64,000 nt of DNA from Bathymodiolus brooksi (taxonomy: Eukaryota > Mollusca > Bivalvia > Mytilida > Modiolidae): positions 92,998,031-93,062,030 of the forward strand of contig OY804584.1 in NCBI GenBank assembly GCA_963680875.1. Direction: 5' to 3'. Shown one piece after another: positions 39,591 through 52,500 of the stretch. The notes under the pieces were generated by a model that saw nothing but the letters and a program-made list of their open reading frames with translations, ran no database searches and was not told the DNA's origin. Position numbers and translations under genes: made by a program. Within the stretch, counting starts at the first letter, position 1, and each line of letters begins with the position of its first letter.

Positions 39591-40427
39591 ACGGTGGTCC
39601 CTGTATGGCAATATGCAACAAAACAGAACAGCATATTTTTTTTAACAATAATTATATTTCATATTTCTTCAGTATTACTTTACCATAATAATATGAAGTT
39701 CATGAATGTAATTTAAATGACAAAATGTAAACAAGCGACAGTTAACATGTGTTCAAATGAAAAATTATAAAAGAGAGAGACAGAAATATATAACTTGTTT
39801 CTGAACCTGAAACCTGTATTAAGAGGTCATCATTGGGACAAGGTGTACATTGTCTACTAATGATTACAAGGCTGGGATAAGGTACCCATATTCAATATTT
39901 TTGAACTAACAAATGTACAGATTTCAATCAAATACATGTATTATTAATATAAAAAAAAGTGGTCTTATAAGACAGGTGACAAAATGGGCAGGTTTGACTT
40001 AAAAAAATTAAAAGAAAGGTCAAAATATAAGATAACAATACATGTATTAAATATATTTGATTTGATTTTCAGTGTTTTAACATCACTTTCAGCTATGTCA
40101 TGGTGACCAGTTTTAGTGGTGGAAGAAGCCGGAGAGAACCATGGGCAAGCAACTGGTAAACTTTATTACTTTCGGCTGCGAGTTGAGTGCACCCTTTTTT
40201 GTAATTTACAAAGCCGGGCGCAAGTACACGTCGTATTGGTCATAGGCTTGTATGAGTTGTTAGCTAATCCAACTACCAAACTTTGTACATGTAAATATAG
40301 AAATTGTCATTAATACGTGAACAACACAATTTTGTCGCACAAAAAAATAATGATGTAATTAGATGAAGAAAAACCCTCCACCCCCAAAGCAAGATCCATG
40401 GTACTCGATAATTAGTATATTAGGGGT

Positions 40428-40650
40428 GTTTAATACTACTTTCAACAATATTTCTGCTATATCGTGGTGGTCAGTTTTATTGATTGAGAAAACCACCACG
40501 CTGTTGCAAGTCACTGACACACTTTATCACATAATTTTGTATCGAGTACACCTCGCCATTAGCAGGATTCGAACTCACAACTTTAGTGGTGATCATAGGC
40601 ACTGATTGCATATGTAGTTATAAATTAAACTACCATACGGCCAAGACGAC
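40428..40650 (-). repeat. SINE family A, inverted
   Basis: Reads GGTGTTTAATACTACTTTCA, ATTTCTGCTATATCGTGGTG, TATCGAGTACACCTCGCC, then box B complement GGATTCGAACTCACAAC and the head complement ACTACCATACGGCC. Confidence 0.8.
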
Positions 40651-41589
40651 CCCAATATATTTCTTTTGCCATGTTTTAAACAATATCGTGCATAAAATAC
40701 AAATGTAAAATGTAAGTATTGAGTTAAAAAAATAAAATAAAAATTTACAATTCTTTACATCTATAACGTCTATAAAAATTTATAAATAATTACAACATAT
40801 AAACATGTCCAATAAAAGAAGGGGGGGTTATGGTACTTAATGCCATTGTCAACAATAAATGAAACTTGCTATCTAATATATATTTCATAAAAATAAAAAT
40901 ACTTTCACAACACAAAATTAAATGAGGGACCCTTACGTTTCGTTCACACATTGAATTGATAAAATATATTACATTAATAACCATTCAACACATTTTTTGA
41001 CCAATTTCAATCATCCTTGGTAACCCACAGGTAACAGTGATTGTAGAGCAACAGGTAAAATCAAGTGTTGGGTTTATACAGACAACAAATTTTTGTAGCA
41101 TACAAAATTTATACAACTAACAAAGATCCTACATTCATAGACCATGTTGAAGTTTCACAAAGAAGGATAAAATGTATTGACACAAACTTGCTTCAAATCA
41201 TTGAACACAAAAAAAGACCATGAGGGACATATGCCAATGGAAGTCCTGGCTTGGGACAGGCACAACAAATGTGGTAGGGTTAAACCAGTATGTGGGATCC
41301 CATTTTTATTCATTTCTTCACAGTCTCAAAATAAATGTGTGAACCAAGCATAAAGGTATGTAATATATATCTATAAACATTTGACTAAATTTTAAAAATG
41401 CTATTGCGAACCTGTATATAATGGGCATTAAAGGGAACCTTAAAATGTGCCCTATACATGTTAAAATTATATGCACTAATCATTAATTGACTGATTTGTT
41501 ATATAAAGGTTTGACTATTTCGATATGAAAGTTTTATGAAGAGAGTCATTGAATAAAAACTCGAATTTCTTTAAAATAAAGTTATATTT

Positions 41590-41870
41590 TGATGAGATGA
41601 TGATGATATCCACTTTGTACTAGACCAACACGCTGAGTTTGATTTTTATAGTGCTAGCTCACTGAAACAACATTCCGTGGGTAGACCTGTCACTCCACTC
41701 TGACACATTATTCTGATTCTGACCCAACCAGTCAGTGCTGCATGCTTAGCGAAGAAGCAACTAGTACCAATTTTTTAGTCTGGTTTGACCTGACCAGGGC
41801 TCAAACTGACAACATACTTCACTCGAGGCAAGCATGCTAACCATTACACCACCGATGCGGTTCCTCCTTA
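41590..41870 (-). repeat. SINE family B, inverted
   Basis: Complement of the family B body and head: TTTTTATAGTGCTAGCTCAC, CACTCCACTCTGACACATTA, GGCTCAAACTGACAAC and AAGCATGCTAACCATTACAC. Confidence 0.75.
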
Positions 41871-42749
41871 AGTGAGTTTTTACAATCTGCTATTAAAATA
41901 CCATTATACTTGTATTACCCAGAATTCTAAGCAGAGTAAAACATTTTCCTCTGTTCAAAACAATAGAAATTATCTGCAAACAACCCCCCCCAAAAAAAAA
42001 AAGTTATAATAAGAAAAATTAGATTTAAGTCTTTTAAGAAGAAAACTTTCCAAGAATATAAACAAAAATTTAACGTTTTTGTAACATAAAAATCATCAAT
42101 AATATGGCAATTAAAAAATGACAAAAATATACAAACAGATATTAAAAGGCAACAACAAATCTGAAAGAGAATTGAACCAATTTTTATCCAACCATTCATT
42201 TTTTGGATATTTTTTGTATATATCAGATTTACCGGTATTGAATTTACACAATTGTAATATATGATAAAACCATAAGACACAATAGGTCAAATAAATCTAT
42301 TTCATATATATATATAAATTCTATTTGAGATTTTCATAGGATTTTCTAATCACATAAAATACAAAAAATGAAGGTAAATCTGTAAATCTTTTTGTTTTAA
42401 TCAACCATTAAAATGAGTCTCTTCTTGTGGAATAAATTTTGGCCTATAGGCTATTGTTAAAAAAGGCCATAATGAGAGCTGTCAAAATAGAAAATTAAAT
42501 TATGACGTACTAAAACAAAATTATCATTATTGTAAAAATACAAAACACAAAAAATATTTTCATATACATTTTCTTGCAGAATTATTAAAATTTAACATAT
42601 ACAAATGTATGTATATAAATTAATTTTAGAGTCGCATGTCATTTTATACGCATTTTGATTGGTTTAAAAAGTTGAGGTTATTTGTCAATGTATGGAATCT
42701 AAAAATAAACGTTTATTTAAAAAGGTACGATATATATAGGAAGTCGTTT

Positions 42750-42990
42750 TATTTAAAAGGTACGATATATATAGGAAGTTATTTTGCCATTTAAGGATTG
42801 ATTGCAATTTTTGTTCGGTTCATTCAAAATAACCTCAATCAGGTTGTACACACCCTTGTGTAACCCACTATGCGGGTTACCCGGTGTGTACAACCTGATC
42901 GAGGTTATTTCTTCATGAACCCAACAAAAATTGCCATAAATCCTTAAATGGCAAAATAACTTCCTATATATATCGTATCTTTTAAATAAA
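42750..42990. mobile_element. Large foldback MITE, ~105-bp arms
   Basis: Left arm ATTTAAAAGGTACGATATAT to CAATCAGGTTGTACACACC; right arm GGTGTGTACAACCTGATCG to ATATCGTATCTTTTAAAT. The centre has a smaller hairpin TAACCCactatgcGGGTTA. The outer 31 bp of the left arm is duplicated once in tandem (from 42723). Confidence 0.85.
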
Positions 42991-43378
42991 ACTTTTCAAT
43001 AAAATGCCTTATAGATTGACTTACAGTCTCTATCTAACCATGGGTAAGAGATCTTAATCATAAAACAGGGAACCATAGATTTAACTGCTTACCAGGGCCT
43101 CTAGGGTGATTTGTTAACAGGCGAGTTAAAAAATAATGTATTATATTATAAAAAAAAATTAAACTGTTCAAATTGGCAAAATACAGTGAGACAACATCAC
43201 CACATCATTATAAAACCATAATATTTTAAAAATTTAATAAAAAAATGTAGAAAATTCCCAAATGACCCAATAAAAGAGTAAATAAATTAAAAAAAATTTA
43301 AATATTGCTCCCTTCAAAGCGTTCTATGCCTTAAACATTAAAAGGTGTTACATGTTGTACAATAGAAAACAAAATCAT

Positions 43379-43558
43379 CTACATTGTTCTCCATTCAGAA
43401 TAATTTGTTGTGTCCTCTCGTGTAATGTTAGATACGATAGAGTTAGGCTTCTTTTTCCTGTTAATAAGTAACACAGCACTAGATAAATAACCTCCTGTGG
43501 TACTGATCTCGTTAAACTCAACCTTGTGCTTGGCATATGTAATCTTCTCATCCAATAT
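43379..43558 (-). CDS. DDAH: DDAH-like alternative last exon, distal
   Basis: Acceptor TTCTATTTTTAG before 43558; 59 codons and TAG at 43381-43379. Encodes [37 protein letters not shown] and a 22-residue tail ending [14 protein letters not shown] aligns with LTCCSVLIN of DDAH. Phase 0 fits the exon at 58322, which would need a 14.8-kb intron containing the satellite and the proximal last exon. Confidence 0.78.
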   Translation of the reverse strand: MLDEKITYAKHKVEFNEISTTGGYLSSAVLLINRKKKPNSIVSNITREDTTNYSEWRTM

Positions 43559-46500
43559 CTAAAAATAGAAAGAGTACATGTAATATTAGAGTATGTGTAA
43601 TATTCAAGTTGAATTTATAACTACCTATGCAATCAGTGCCTATCACCACTAATGTTGTGAGTTCGAATCCCACTCAGCTGAGGTGTACTTGATACAACAT
43701 TATGTGATAATTGTGAGTTCGAATCCCGCTCGGATGAGGTGTACTTGATACAACATTATGTGATAAAGTTTGTCAGTGACTTGTGACAGGTCGGTAGTTT
43801 TCTCTGAGCACTCTGGTTTCCCCCACAAATAACACTGACCGCCACAATATAACTGAAAAATAGTTGAAAGTGGCATTAAACACTAAACCATAAACCCAAT
43901 ATTCAAGTTGATCATGTAAACCACTGTAAAGGTTAATTGAACAGTTTATGAAAGGTACTATCTGATTAGTCAATATAGCAGTTATTGATGATAACCCATG
44001 TTGCAATTGCCAGCCATTCTTCTCCTCTCATAATTTTATTTTGCAAGAAAATTGCTTTACTTTTCAAATCTTTGATTTGATTGGCTGTAAATCAATTGGT
44101 CGGGACTAATCAAAATGTTTTAAAATGACTCCTGAATAATAAATGAGGACTTTTCTGTCAGTAGACCCACAGGTGACGAGTGGAAACAATCGAGACTTGA
44201 TCAGCCCAAGGCTACATTATTCCCAACAATGATTTGTGACATGAATGTGATGATTCAAGTAGGCAGTATAAGTAAATTCTGGTCTTTTCATCAGAAAAAA
44301 ATAATCAACAGACTAAAACATTTTTTTAATATTGCTGATGAATTGAACTCACATTGTCTATATTAATTATTAGTATTTTTTTTTCGCAAGACAAGGATTA
44401 TCAGGTCGATATCAGATGAGCTCGAAGAGCGAATCTGATATGGACCTGACAATCCTTGTCGAGCAAAAAAAAATTCTAATAATTTTTTTATCAGTAATTT
44501 CACAATTTTAACACAGCTTTGTGATTTTTTTGTTGTGTTTTGACCTTTTGTTTTAAAACTAATAATTTTTTTATCGGTAATTTCACAATTTTAACACAGC
44601 TTTGTGATTTTGTTGTGTTTTGACCTTTTTTTTAATGAAAGGTTTAGTGACATCACGTTAGATCGTGCATGACAAATGACCAACAGCTGATAATTTCTAG
44701 TATCACGAGTCGGTGGTTAACTGAACATTGTTACTAAATTTATCGGGTAGTAAAGATCAAAGGAAACTAACAAATTACCGATAACTATATTTATTAAAAG
44801 TAAACAATATATTTCAACAATTAATTACGTAAAATAAATTTGAATCTTTGATCTTTTATTATTAAAATAAATGTAACTTAATTATAGTCACGGCTCATTA
44901 TCTTAAAACTTGGATTAGTCGCTTCTTTTGATATGAATATCTCAAAATAAACAATTACTCCGCTTCATCATGTTCATGACAGGTGTACTCGATACAACAT
45001 TATGTGATAAAGTTTGTCAGTGACTTGCGTCTGGCCAGTGTTTTTCTCCTGGTACTCCGGTTTCCTCCACCAATAAAACTGACCGCCATGATATAACTGA
45101 AATATTGTTGAAAGCGTTAAGCACCATAAAACAAACCAAACCAACCATAGTATCTGTTAGCATAATTTATCTGAGATAACTCAAATACTGCTATTTTGAA
45201 GTAAAATGACCTGCCCCTCCAACTTCATCACAAGGTTTTACCATATATTAATTACTAATACAGTAGTCGCCCTCTTAAAAGGCCATCCCTTCTGTAATGA
45301 AAAAGTGTCCTTATAAAAGGGGGTGGTCTCTCTTGACAGGACAATTTACTAGTATTTAACTATCTCAGTGCTGGTCTCTCTGGACAGGACAATTTACTAG
45401 TATTTTACTATCTCAGTGCTGGTCTCTCTTGACAGGACAATTTACTAGTATTTTACTATCTCAGTGCTGGTCTCTCTTGACAGGACAATTTACTAGTATT
45501 TCACTATCTCAGTGCTGGTCTCTCTTGACAGGACAATTTACTAGTATTTTACTATCTCAGTGCTGGTCTCTCTTGACAGGACAATTTACTAGTATTTTAC
45601 TATCTCAGTGCTGGTCTCTCTTGACAGGACAATTTACTAGTATTTTACTGTCTCAGTGCTGGTCTCTCTTGACAGGACAATTTACTAGTATTTTACTATC
45701 TCAGTGCTGGTCTCTCTTGACAGGACAATTTACTAGTATTTCACTATCTCAATGCTGGTCTCTCTTGACAGGACAATTTACTAGTATTTTACTATCTCAG
45801 TGCTGGTCTCTCTTGACAGGACAATTTACTAGTACTTTACTATCTCAGTGCTGGTCTCTCTTGACAGGACAATTTACTAGTATTTGACTATCTCAGTGCT
45901 GGTCTCTCTTGATGGGACAATTTACTAGTATTTCACTATCTCAGTGCTGGTCTCTCTTGACAGGACAATTTATTAGTATTTTACTGTCTCAGTGCTGGTC
46001 TCTCTTGACAGGACAATTTACTAGTATTTTACTGTCTCAGTGCTGGTCTCTCTTGACAGGACAATTTATTAGTATTTTACTATCTCAGTGCTGGTCTCTC
46101 TTGACAGGGCAATTTACTAGTACTTTACTATCTCAGTGCTGGTCTCTCTTGACAGGACAATTTACTAGTATTTTACTATCTCAGTGCTGGTCTCTCTTGA
46201 CAGGACAATTTACTAGTATTTTACTATCTCAGTGCTGGTCTCTCTTGACAGGACAATTTACTAGTATTTGACTATCTCAGTGCTGGTCTCTCTTGATGGG
46301 ACAATTTACTAGTATTTGACTATCTCAGTGCTGGTCTCTCTTGACAGGACAATTTACTAGTATTTTACTATCTCAGTGCTGGTCTCTCTTGACAGGACAA
46401 TTTACTAGTATTTTACTATCTCAGTGCTGGTCTCTCTTGACAGGACAATTTACTAGTATTTTACTATCTCAGTGCTGGTCTCTCTTGACAGGACAATTTA

Positions 46501-49500
46501 CTAGTATTTTACTGTCTCAGTGCTGGTCTCTCTTGACAGGACAATTTACTAGTATTTGACTATCTCAGTGCTGGTCTCTCTTGACAGGACAATTTACTAG
46601 TATTTGACTATCTCAGTGCTGGTCTCTCTTGACAGGACAATTTACTAGTATTTTACTATCTCAGTGCTGGTCTCTCTTGACAGGACAATTTACTAGTACT
46701 TTACTATCTCAGTGCTGGTCTCTCTTGACAGGACAATTTACTAGTATTTTACTATCTCAGTGCTGGTCTCTCTTGACAGGACAATTTACTAGTATTTTAC
46801 TATCTCAGTGCTGGTCTCTCTTGACAGGACAATTTACTAGTATTTTACTATCTCAGTGCTGGTCTCTCTTGACAGGACAATTTACTAGTATTTTACTGTC
46901 TCAGTGCTGGTCTCTCTTGACAGGACAATTTACTAGTACTTTACTATCTCAGTGCTGGTCTCTCTTGACAGGACAATTTACTAGTACTTTACTATCTCAG
47001 TGCTGGTCTCTCTTGACAGGACAATTTACTAGTATTTCACTATCTCAGTGCTGGTCTCTCTTGACAGGACAATTTACTAGTATTTTACTATCTCAGTGCT
47101 GGTCTCTCTTGACAGGACAATTTACTAGTATTTCACTATCTCAGTGCTGGTCTCTCTTGACAGGACAATTTACTAGTATTTTACTATCTCAGTGCTGGTC
47201 TCTCTTGACAGGACAATTTACTAGTATTTTACTATCTCAGTGCTGGTCTCTCTTGACAGGACAATTTACTAGTATTTTACTATCTCAGTGCTGGTCTCTC
47301 TTGACAGGACAATTTACTAGTATTTCACTATCTCAGTGCTGGTCTCTCTTGACAGGACAATTTACTAGTATTTTACTATCTCAGTGCTGGTCTCTCTTGA
47401 CAGGACAATTTACTAGTATTTTACTATCTCAGTGCTGGTCTCTCTTGACAGGACAATTTACTAGTACTTTACTATCTCAGTGCTGGTCTCTCTTGACAGG
47501 ACAATTTACTAGTATTTGACTATCTCAGTGCTGGTCTCTCTTGATGGGACAATTTACTAGTATTTCACTATCTCAGTGCTGGTCTCTCTTGACAGGACAA
47601 TTTACTAGTATTTTACTATCTCAGTGCTGGTCTCTCTTGACAGGACAATTTATTAGTATTTTACTGTCTCAGTGCTGGTCTCTCTTGACAGGACAATTTA
47701 CTAGTACTTTACTATCTCAGTGCTGGTCTCTCTTGACAGGACAATTTACTAGTATTTTACTATCTCAGTGCTGGTCTCTCTTGACAGGGCAATTTACTAG
47801 TACTTTACTATCTCAGTGCTGGTCTCTCTTGACAGGACAATTTACTAGTATTTTACTATCTCAGTGCTGGTCTCTCTTGACAGGACAATTTACTAGTATT
47901 TTACTATCTCAGTGCTGGTCTCTCTTGACAGGACAATTTACTAGTACTTTACTATCTCAGTGCTGGTCTCTCTTGACAGGACAATTTACTAGTATTTTAC
48001 TATCTCAGTGCTGGTCTCTCTTGACAGGACAATTTACTAGTATTTTACTATCTCAGTGCTGGTCTCTCTTGACAGGACAATTTACTAGTATTTTACTATC
48101 TCAGTGCTGGTCTCTCTTGACAGGACAATTTACTAGTATTTTACTATCTCAGTGCTGGTCTCTCTTGACAGGACAATTTATTAGTATTTTACTATCTCAG
48201 TGCTGGTCTCTCTTGACAGGACAATTTACTAGTATTTTACTATCTCAGTGCTGGTCTCTCTTGACAGGACAATTTACTAGTATTTTACTATCTCAGTGCT
48301 GGTCTCTCTTGACAGGACAATTTACTAGTACTTTACTATCTCAGTGCTGGTCTCTCTTGACAGGACAATTTACTAGTATTTGACTATCTCAGTGCTGGTC
48401 TCTCTTGATGGGACAATTTACTAGTATTTCACTATCTCAGTGCTGGTCTCTCTTGACAGGACAATTTACTAGTATTTTACTATCTCAGTGCTGGTCTCTC
48501 TTGACAGGACAATTTACTAGTATTTTACTATCTCAGTGCTGGTCTCTCTTGACAGGACAATTTATTAGTATTTTACTGTCTCAGTGCTGGTCTCTCTTGA
48601 CAGGACAATTTACTAGTACTTTACTATCTCAGTGCTGGTCTCTCTTGACAGGACAATTTACTAGTATTTTACTATCTCAGTGCTGGTCTCTCTTGACAGG
48701 GCAATTTACTAGTACTTTACTATCTCAGTGCTGGTCTCTCTTGACAGGACAATTTACTAGTATTTTACTATCTCAGTGCTGGTCTCTCTTGACAGGACAA
48801 TTTACTAGTATTTTACTATCTCAGTGCTGGTCTCTCTTGACAGGACAATTTACTAGTATTTGACTATCTCAGTGCTGGTCTCTCTTGACAGGACAATTTA
48901 CTAGTATTTTACTATCTCAGTGCTGGTCTCTCTTGACAGGACAATTTACTAGTATTTTACTATCTCAGTGCTGGTCTCTCTTGACAGGACAATTTATTAG
49001 TATTTTACTGTCTCAGTGCTGGTCTCTCTTGACAGGACAATTTACTAGTACTTTACTATCTCAGTGCTGGTCTCTCTTGACAGGACAATTTACTAGTATT
49101 TCACTATCTCAGTGCTGGTCTCTCTTGACAGGACAATTTACTAGTATTTTACTGTCTCAGTGCTGGTCTCTCTTGACAGGGCAATTTACTAGTACTTTAC
49201 TATCTCAGTGCTGGTCTCTCTTGACAGGACAATTTACTAGTATTTTACTATCTCAGTGCTGGTCTCTCTTGACAGGACAATTTACTAGTATTTGACTATC
49301 TCAGTGCTGGTCTCTCTTGACAGGACAATTTACTAGTATTTTACTATCTCAGTGCTGGTCTCTCTTGACAGGACAATTTACTAGTATTTTACTGTCTCAG
49401 TGCTGGTCTCTCTTGACAGGACAATTTACTAGTATTTTACTATCTCAGTGCTGGTCTCTCTTGACAGGACAATTTACTAGTATTTTACTGTCTCAGTGCT

Positions 49501-52500
49501 GGTCTCTCTTGACAGGACAATTTACTAGTATTTTACTATCTCAGTGCTGGTCTCTCTTGACAGGACAATTTACTAGTATTTTACTATCTCAGTGCTGGTC
49601 TCTCTTGACAGGACAATTTACTAGTACTTTACTATCTCAGTGCTGGTCTCTCTTGACAGGACAATTTACTAGTATTTGACTATCTCAGTGCTGGTCTCTC
49701 TTGATGGGACAATTTACTAGTATTTCACTATCTCAGTGCTGGTCTCTCTTGACAGGACAATTTACTAGTATTTTACTATCTCAGTGCTGGTCTCTCTTGA
49801 CAGGACAATTTACTAGTATTTTACTATCTCAGTGCTGGTCTCTCTTGACAGGACAATTTATTAGTATTTTACTGTCTCAGTGCTGGTCTCTCTTGACAGG
49901 ACAATTTACTAGTACTTTACTATCTCAGTGCTGGTCTCTCTTGACAGGACAATTTACTAGTATTTTACTATCTCAGTGCTGGTCTCTCTTGACAGGGCAA
50001 TTTACTAGTACTTTACTATCTCAGTGCTGGTCTCTCTTGACAGGACAATTTACTAGTATTTTACTATCTCAGTGCTGGTCTCTCTTGACAGGACAATTTA
50101 CTAGTATTTTACTATCTCAGTGCTGGTCTCTCTTGACAGGACAATTTACTAGTATTTGACTATCTCAGTGCTGGTCTCTCTTGACAGGACAATTTACTAG
50201 TATTTTACTATCTCAGTGCTGGTCTCTCTTGACAGGACAATTTACTAGTATTTTACTATCTCAGTGCTGGTCTCTCTTGACAGGACAATTTATTAGTATT
50301 TTACTGTCTCAGTGCTGGTCTCTCTTGACAGGACAATTTACTAGTACTTTACTATCTCAGTGCTGGTCTCTCTTGACAGGACAATTTACTAGTATTTCAC
50401 TATCTCAGTGCTGGTCTCTCTTGACAGGACAATTTACTAGTATTTTACTGTCTCAGTGCTGGTCTCTCTTGACAGGGCAATTTACTAGTACTTTACTATC
50501 TCAGTGCTGGTCTCTCTTGACAGGACAATTTACTAGTATTTTACTATCTCAGTGCTGGTCTCTCTTGACAGGACAATTTACTAGTATTTGACTATCTCAG
50601 TGCTGGTCTCTCTTGACAGGACAATTTACTAGTATTTTACTATCTCAGTGCTGGTCTCTCTTGACAGGACAATTTACTAGTATTTTACTGTCTCAGTGCT
50701 GGTCTCTCTTGACAGGACAATTTACTAGTATTTTACTATCTCAGTGCTGGTCTCTCTTGACAGGACAATTTACTAGTATTTGACTATCTCAGTGCTGGTC
50801 TCTCTTGATGGGACAATTTACTAGTATTTCACTATCTCAGTGCTGGTCTCTCTTGACAGGACAATTTACTAGTATTTTACTATCTCAGTGCTGGTCTCTC
50901 TTGACAGGACAATTTATTAGTATTTTACTGTCTCAGTGCTGGTCTCTCTTGACAGGACAATTTACTAGTACTTTACTATCTCAGTGCTGGTCTCTCTTGA
51001 CAGGACAATTTACTAGTATTTTACTATCTCAGTGCTGGTCTCTCTTGACAGGGCAATTTACTAGTACTTTACTATCTCAGTGCTGGTCTCTCTTGACAGG
51101 ACAATTTACTAGTATTTTACTATCTCAGTGCTGGTCTCTCTTGACAGGACAATTTACTAGTATTTTACTATCTCAGTGCTGGTCTCTCTTGACAGGACAA
51201 TTTACTAGTACTTTACTATCTCAGTGCTGGTCTCTCTTGACAGGACAATTTACTAGTATTTTACTATCTCAGTGCTGGTCTCTCTTGACAGGACAATTTA
51301 CTAGTATTTTACTATCTCAGTGCTGGTCTCTCTTGACAGGACAATTTACTAGTATTTTACTATCTCAGTGCTGGTCTCTCTTGACAGGACAATTTACTAG
51401 TATTTTACTATCTCAGTGCTGGTCTCTCTTGACAGGACAATTTATTAGTATTTTACTATCTCAGTGCTGGTCTCTCTTGACAGGACAATTTACTAGTATT
51501 TTACTATCTCAGTGCTGGTCTCTCTTGACAGGACAATTTACTAGTATTTTACTATCTCAGTGCTGGTCTCTCTTGACAGGACAATTTACTAGTACTTTAC
51601 TATCTCAGTGCTGGTCTCTCTTGACAGGACAATTTACTAGTATTTGACTATCTCAGTGCTGGTCTCTCTTGATGGGACAATTTACTAGTATTTCACTATC
51701 TCAGTGCTGGTCTCTCTTGACAGGACAATTTACTAGTATTTTACTATCTCAGTGCTGGTCTCTCTTGACAGGACAATTTACTAGTATTTTACTATCTCAG
51801 TGCTGGTCTCTCTTGACAGGACAATTTATTAGTATTTTACTGTCTCAGTGCTGGTCTCTCTTGACAGGACAATTTACTAGTACTTTACTATCTCAGTGCT
51901 GGTCTCTCTTGACAGGACAATTTACTAGTATTTTACTATCTCAGTGCTGGTCTCTCTTGACAGGGCAATTTACTAGTACTTTACTATCTCAGTGCTGGTC
52001 TCTCTTGACAGGACAATTTACTAGTATTTTACTATCTCAGTGCTGGTCTCTCTTGACAGGACAATTTACTAGTATTTTACTATCTCAGTGCTGGTCTCTC
52101 TTGACAGGACAATTTACTAGTATTTGACTATCTCAGTGCTGGTCTCTCTTGACAGGACAATTTACTAGTATTTTACTATCTCAGTGCTGGTCTCTCTTGA
52201 CAGGACAATTTACTAGTATTTTACTATCTCAGTGCTGGTCTCTCTTGACAGGACAATTTATTAGTATTTTACTGTCTCAGTGCTGGTCTCTCTTGACAGG
52301 ACAATTTACTAGTACTTTACTATCTCAGTGCTGGTCTCTCTTGACAGGACAATTTACTAGTATTTCACTATCTCAGTGCTGGTCTCTCTTGACAGGACAA
52401 TTTACTAGTATTTTACTGTCTCAGTGCTGGTCTCTCTTGACAGGGCAATTTACTAGTACTTTACTATCTCAGTGCTGGTCTCTCTTGACAGGACAATTTA

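Larger units (their letters stand above)
39591..43378. other. Intergenic space between convergent NACA and DDAH-like genes
   Basis: Contains a decayed CAGT-type MITE (about 39803-39998), SINE A fragments (40072-40160; 40428-40650 inverted), an inverted SINE B (41590-41870) and a large foldback (42750-42990). The remaining AT-rich DNA shows no gene I can support. Confidence 0.65.
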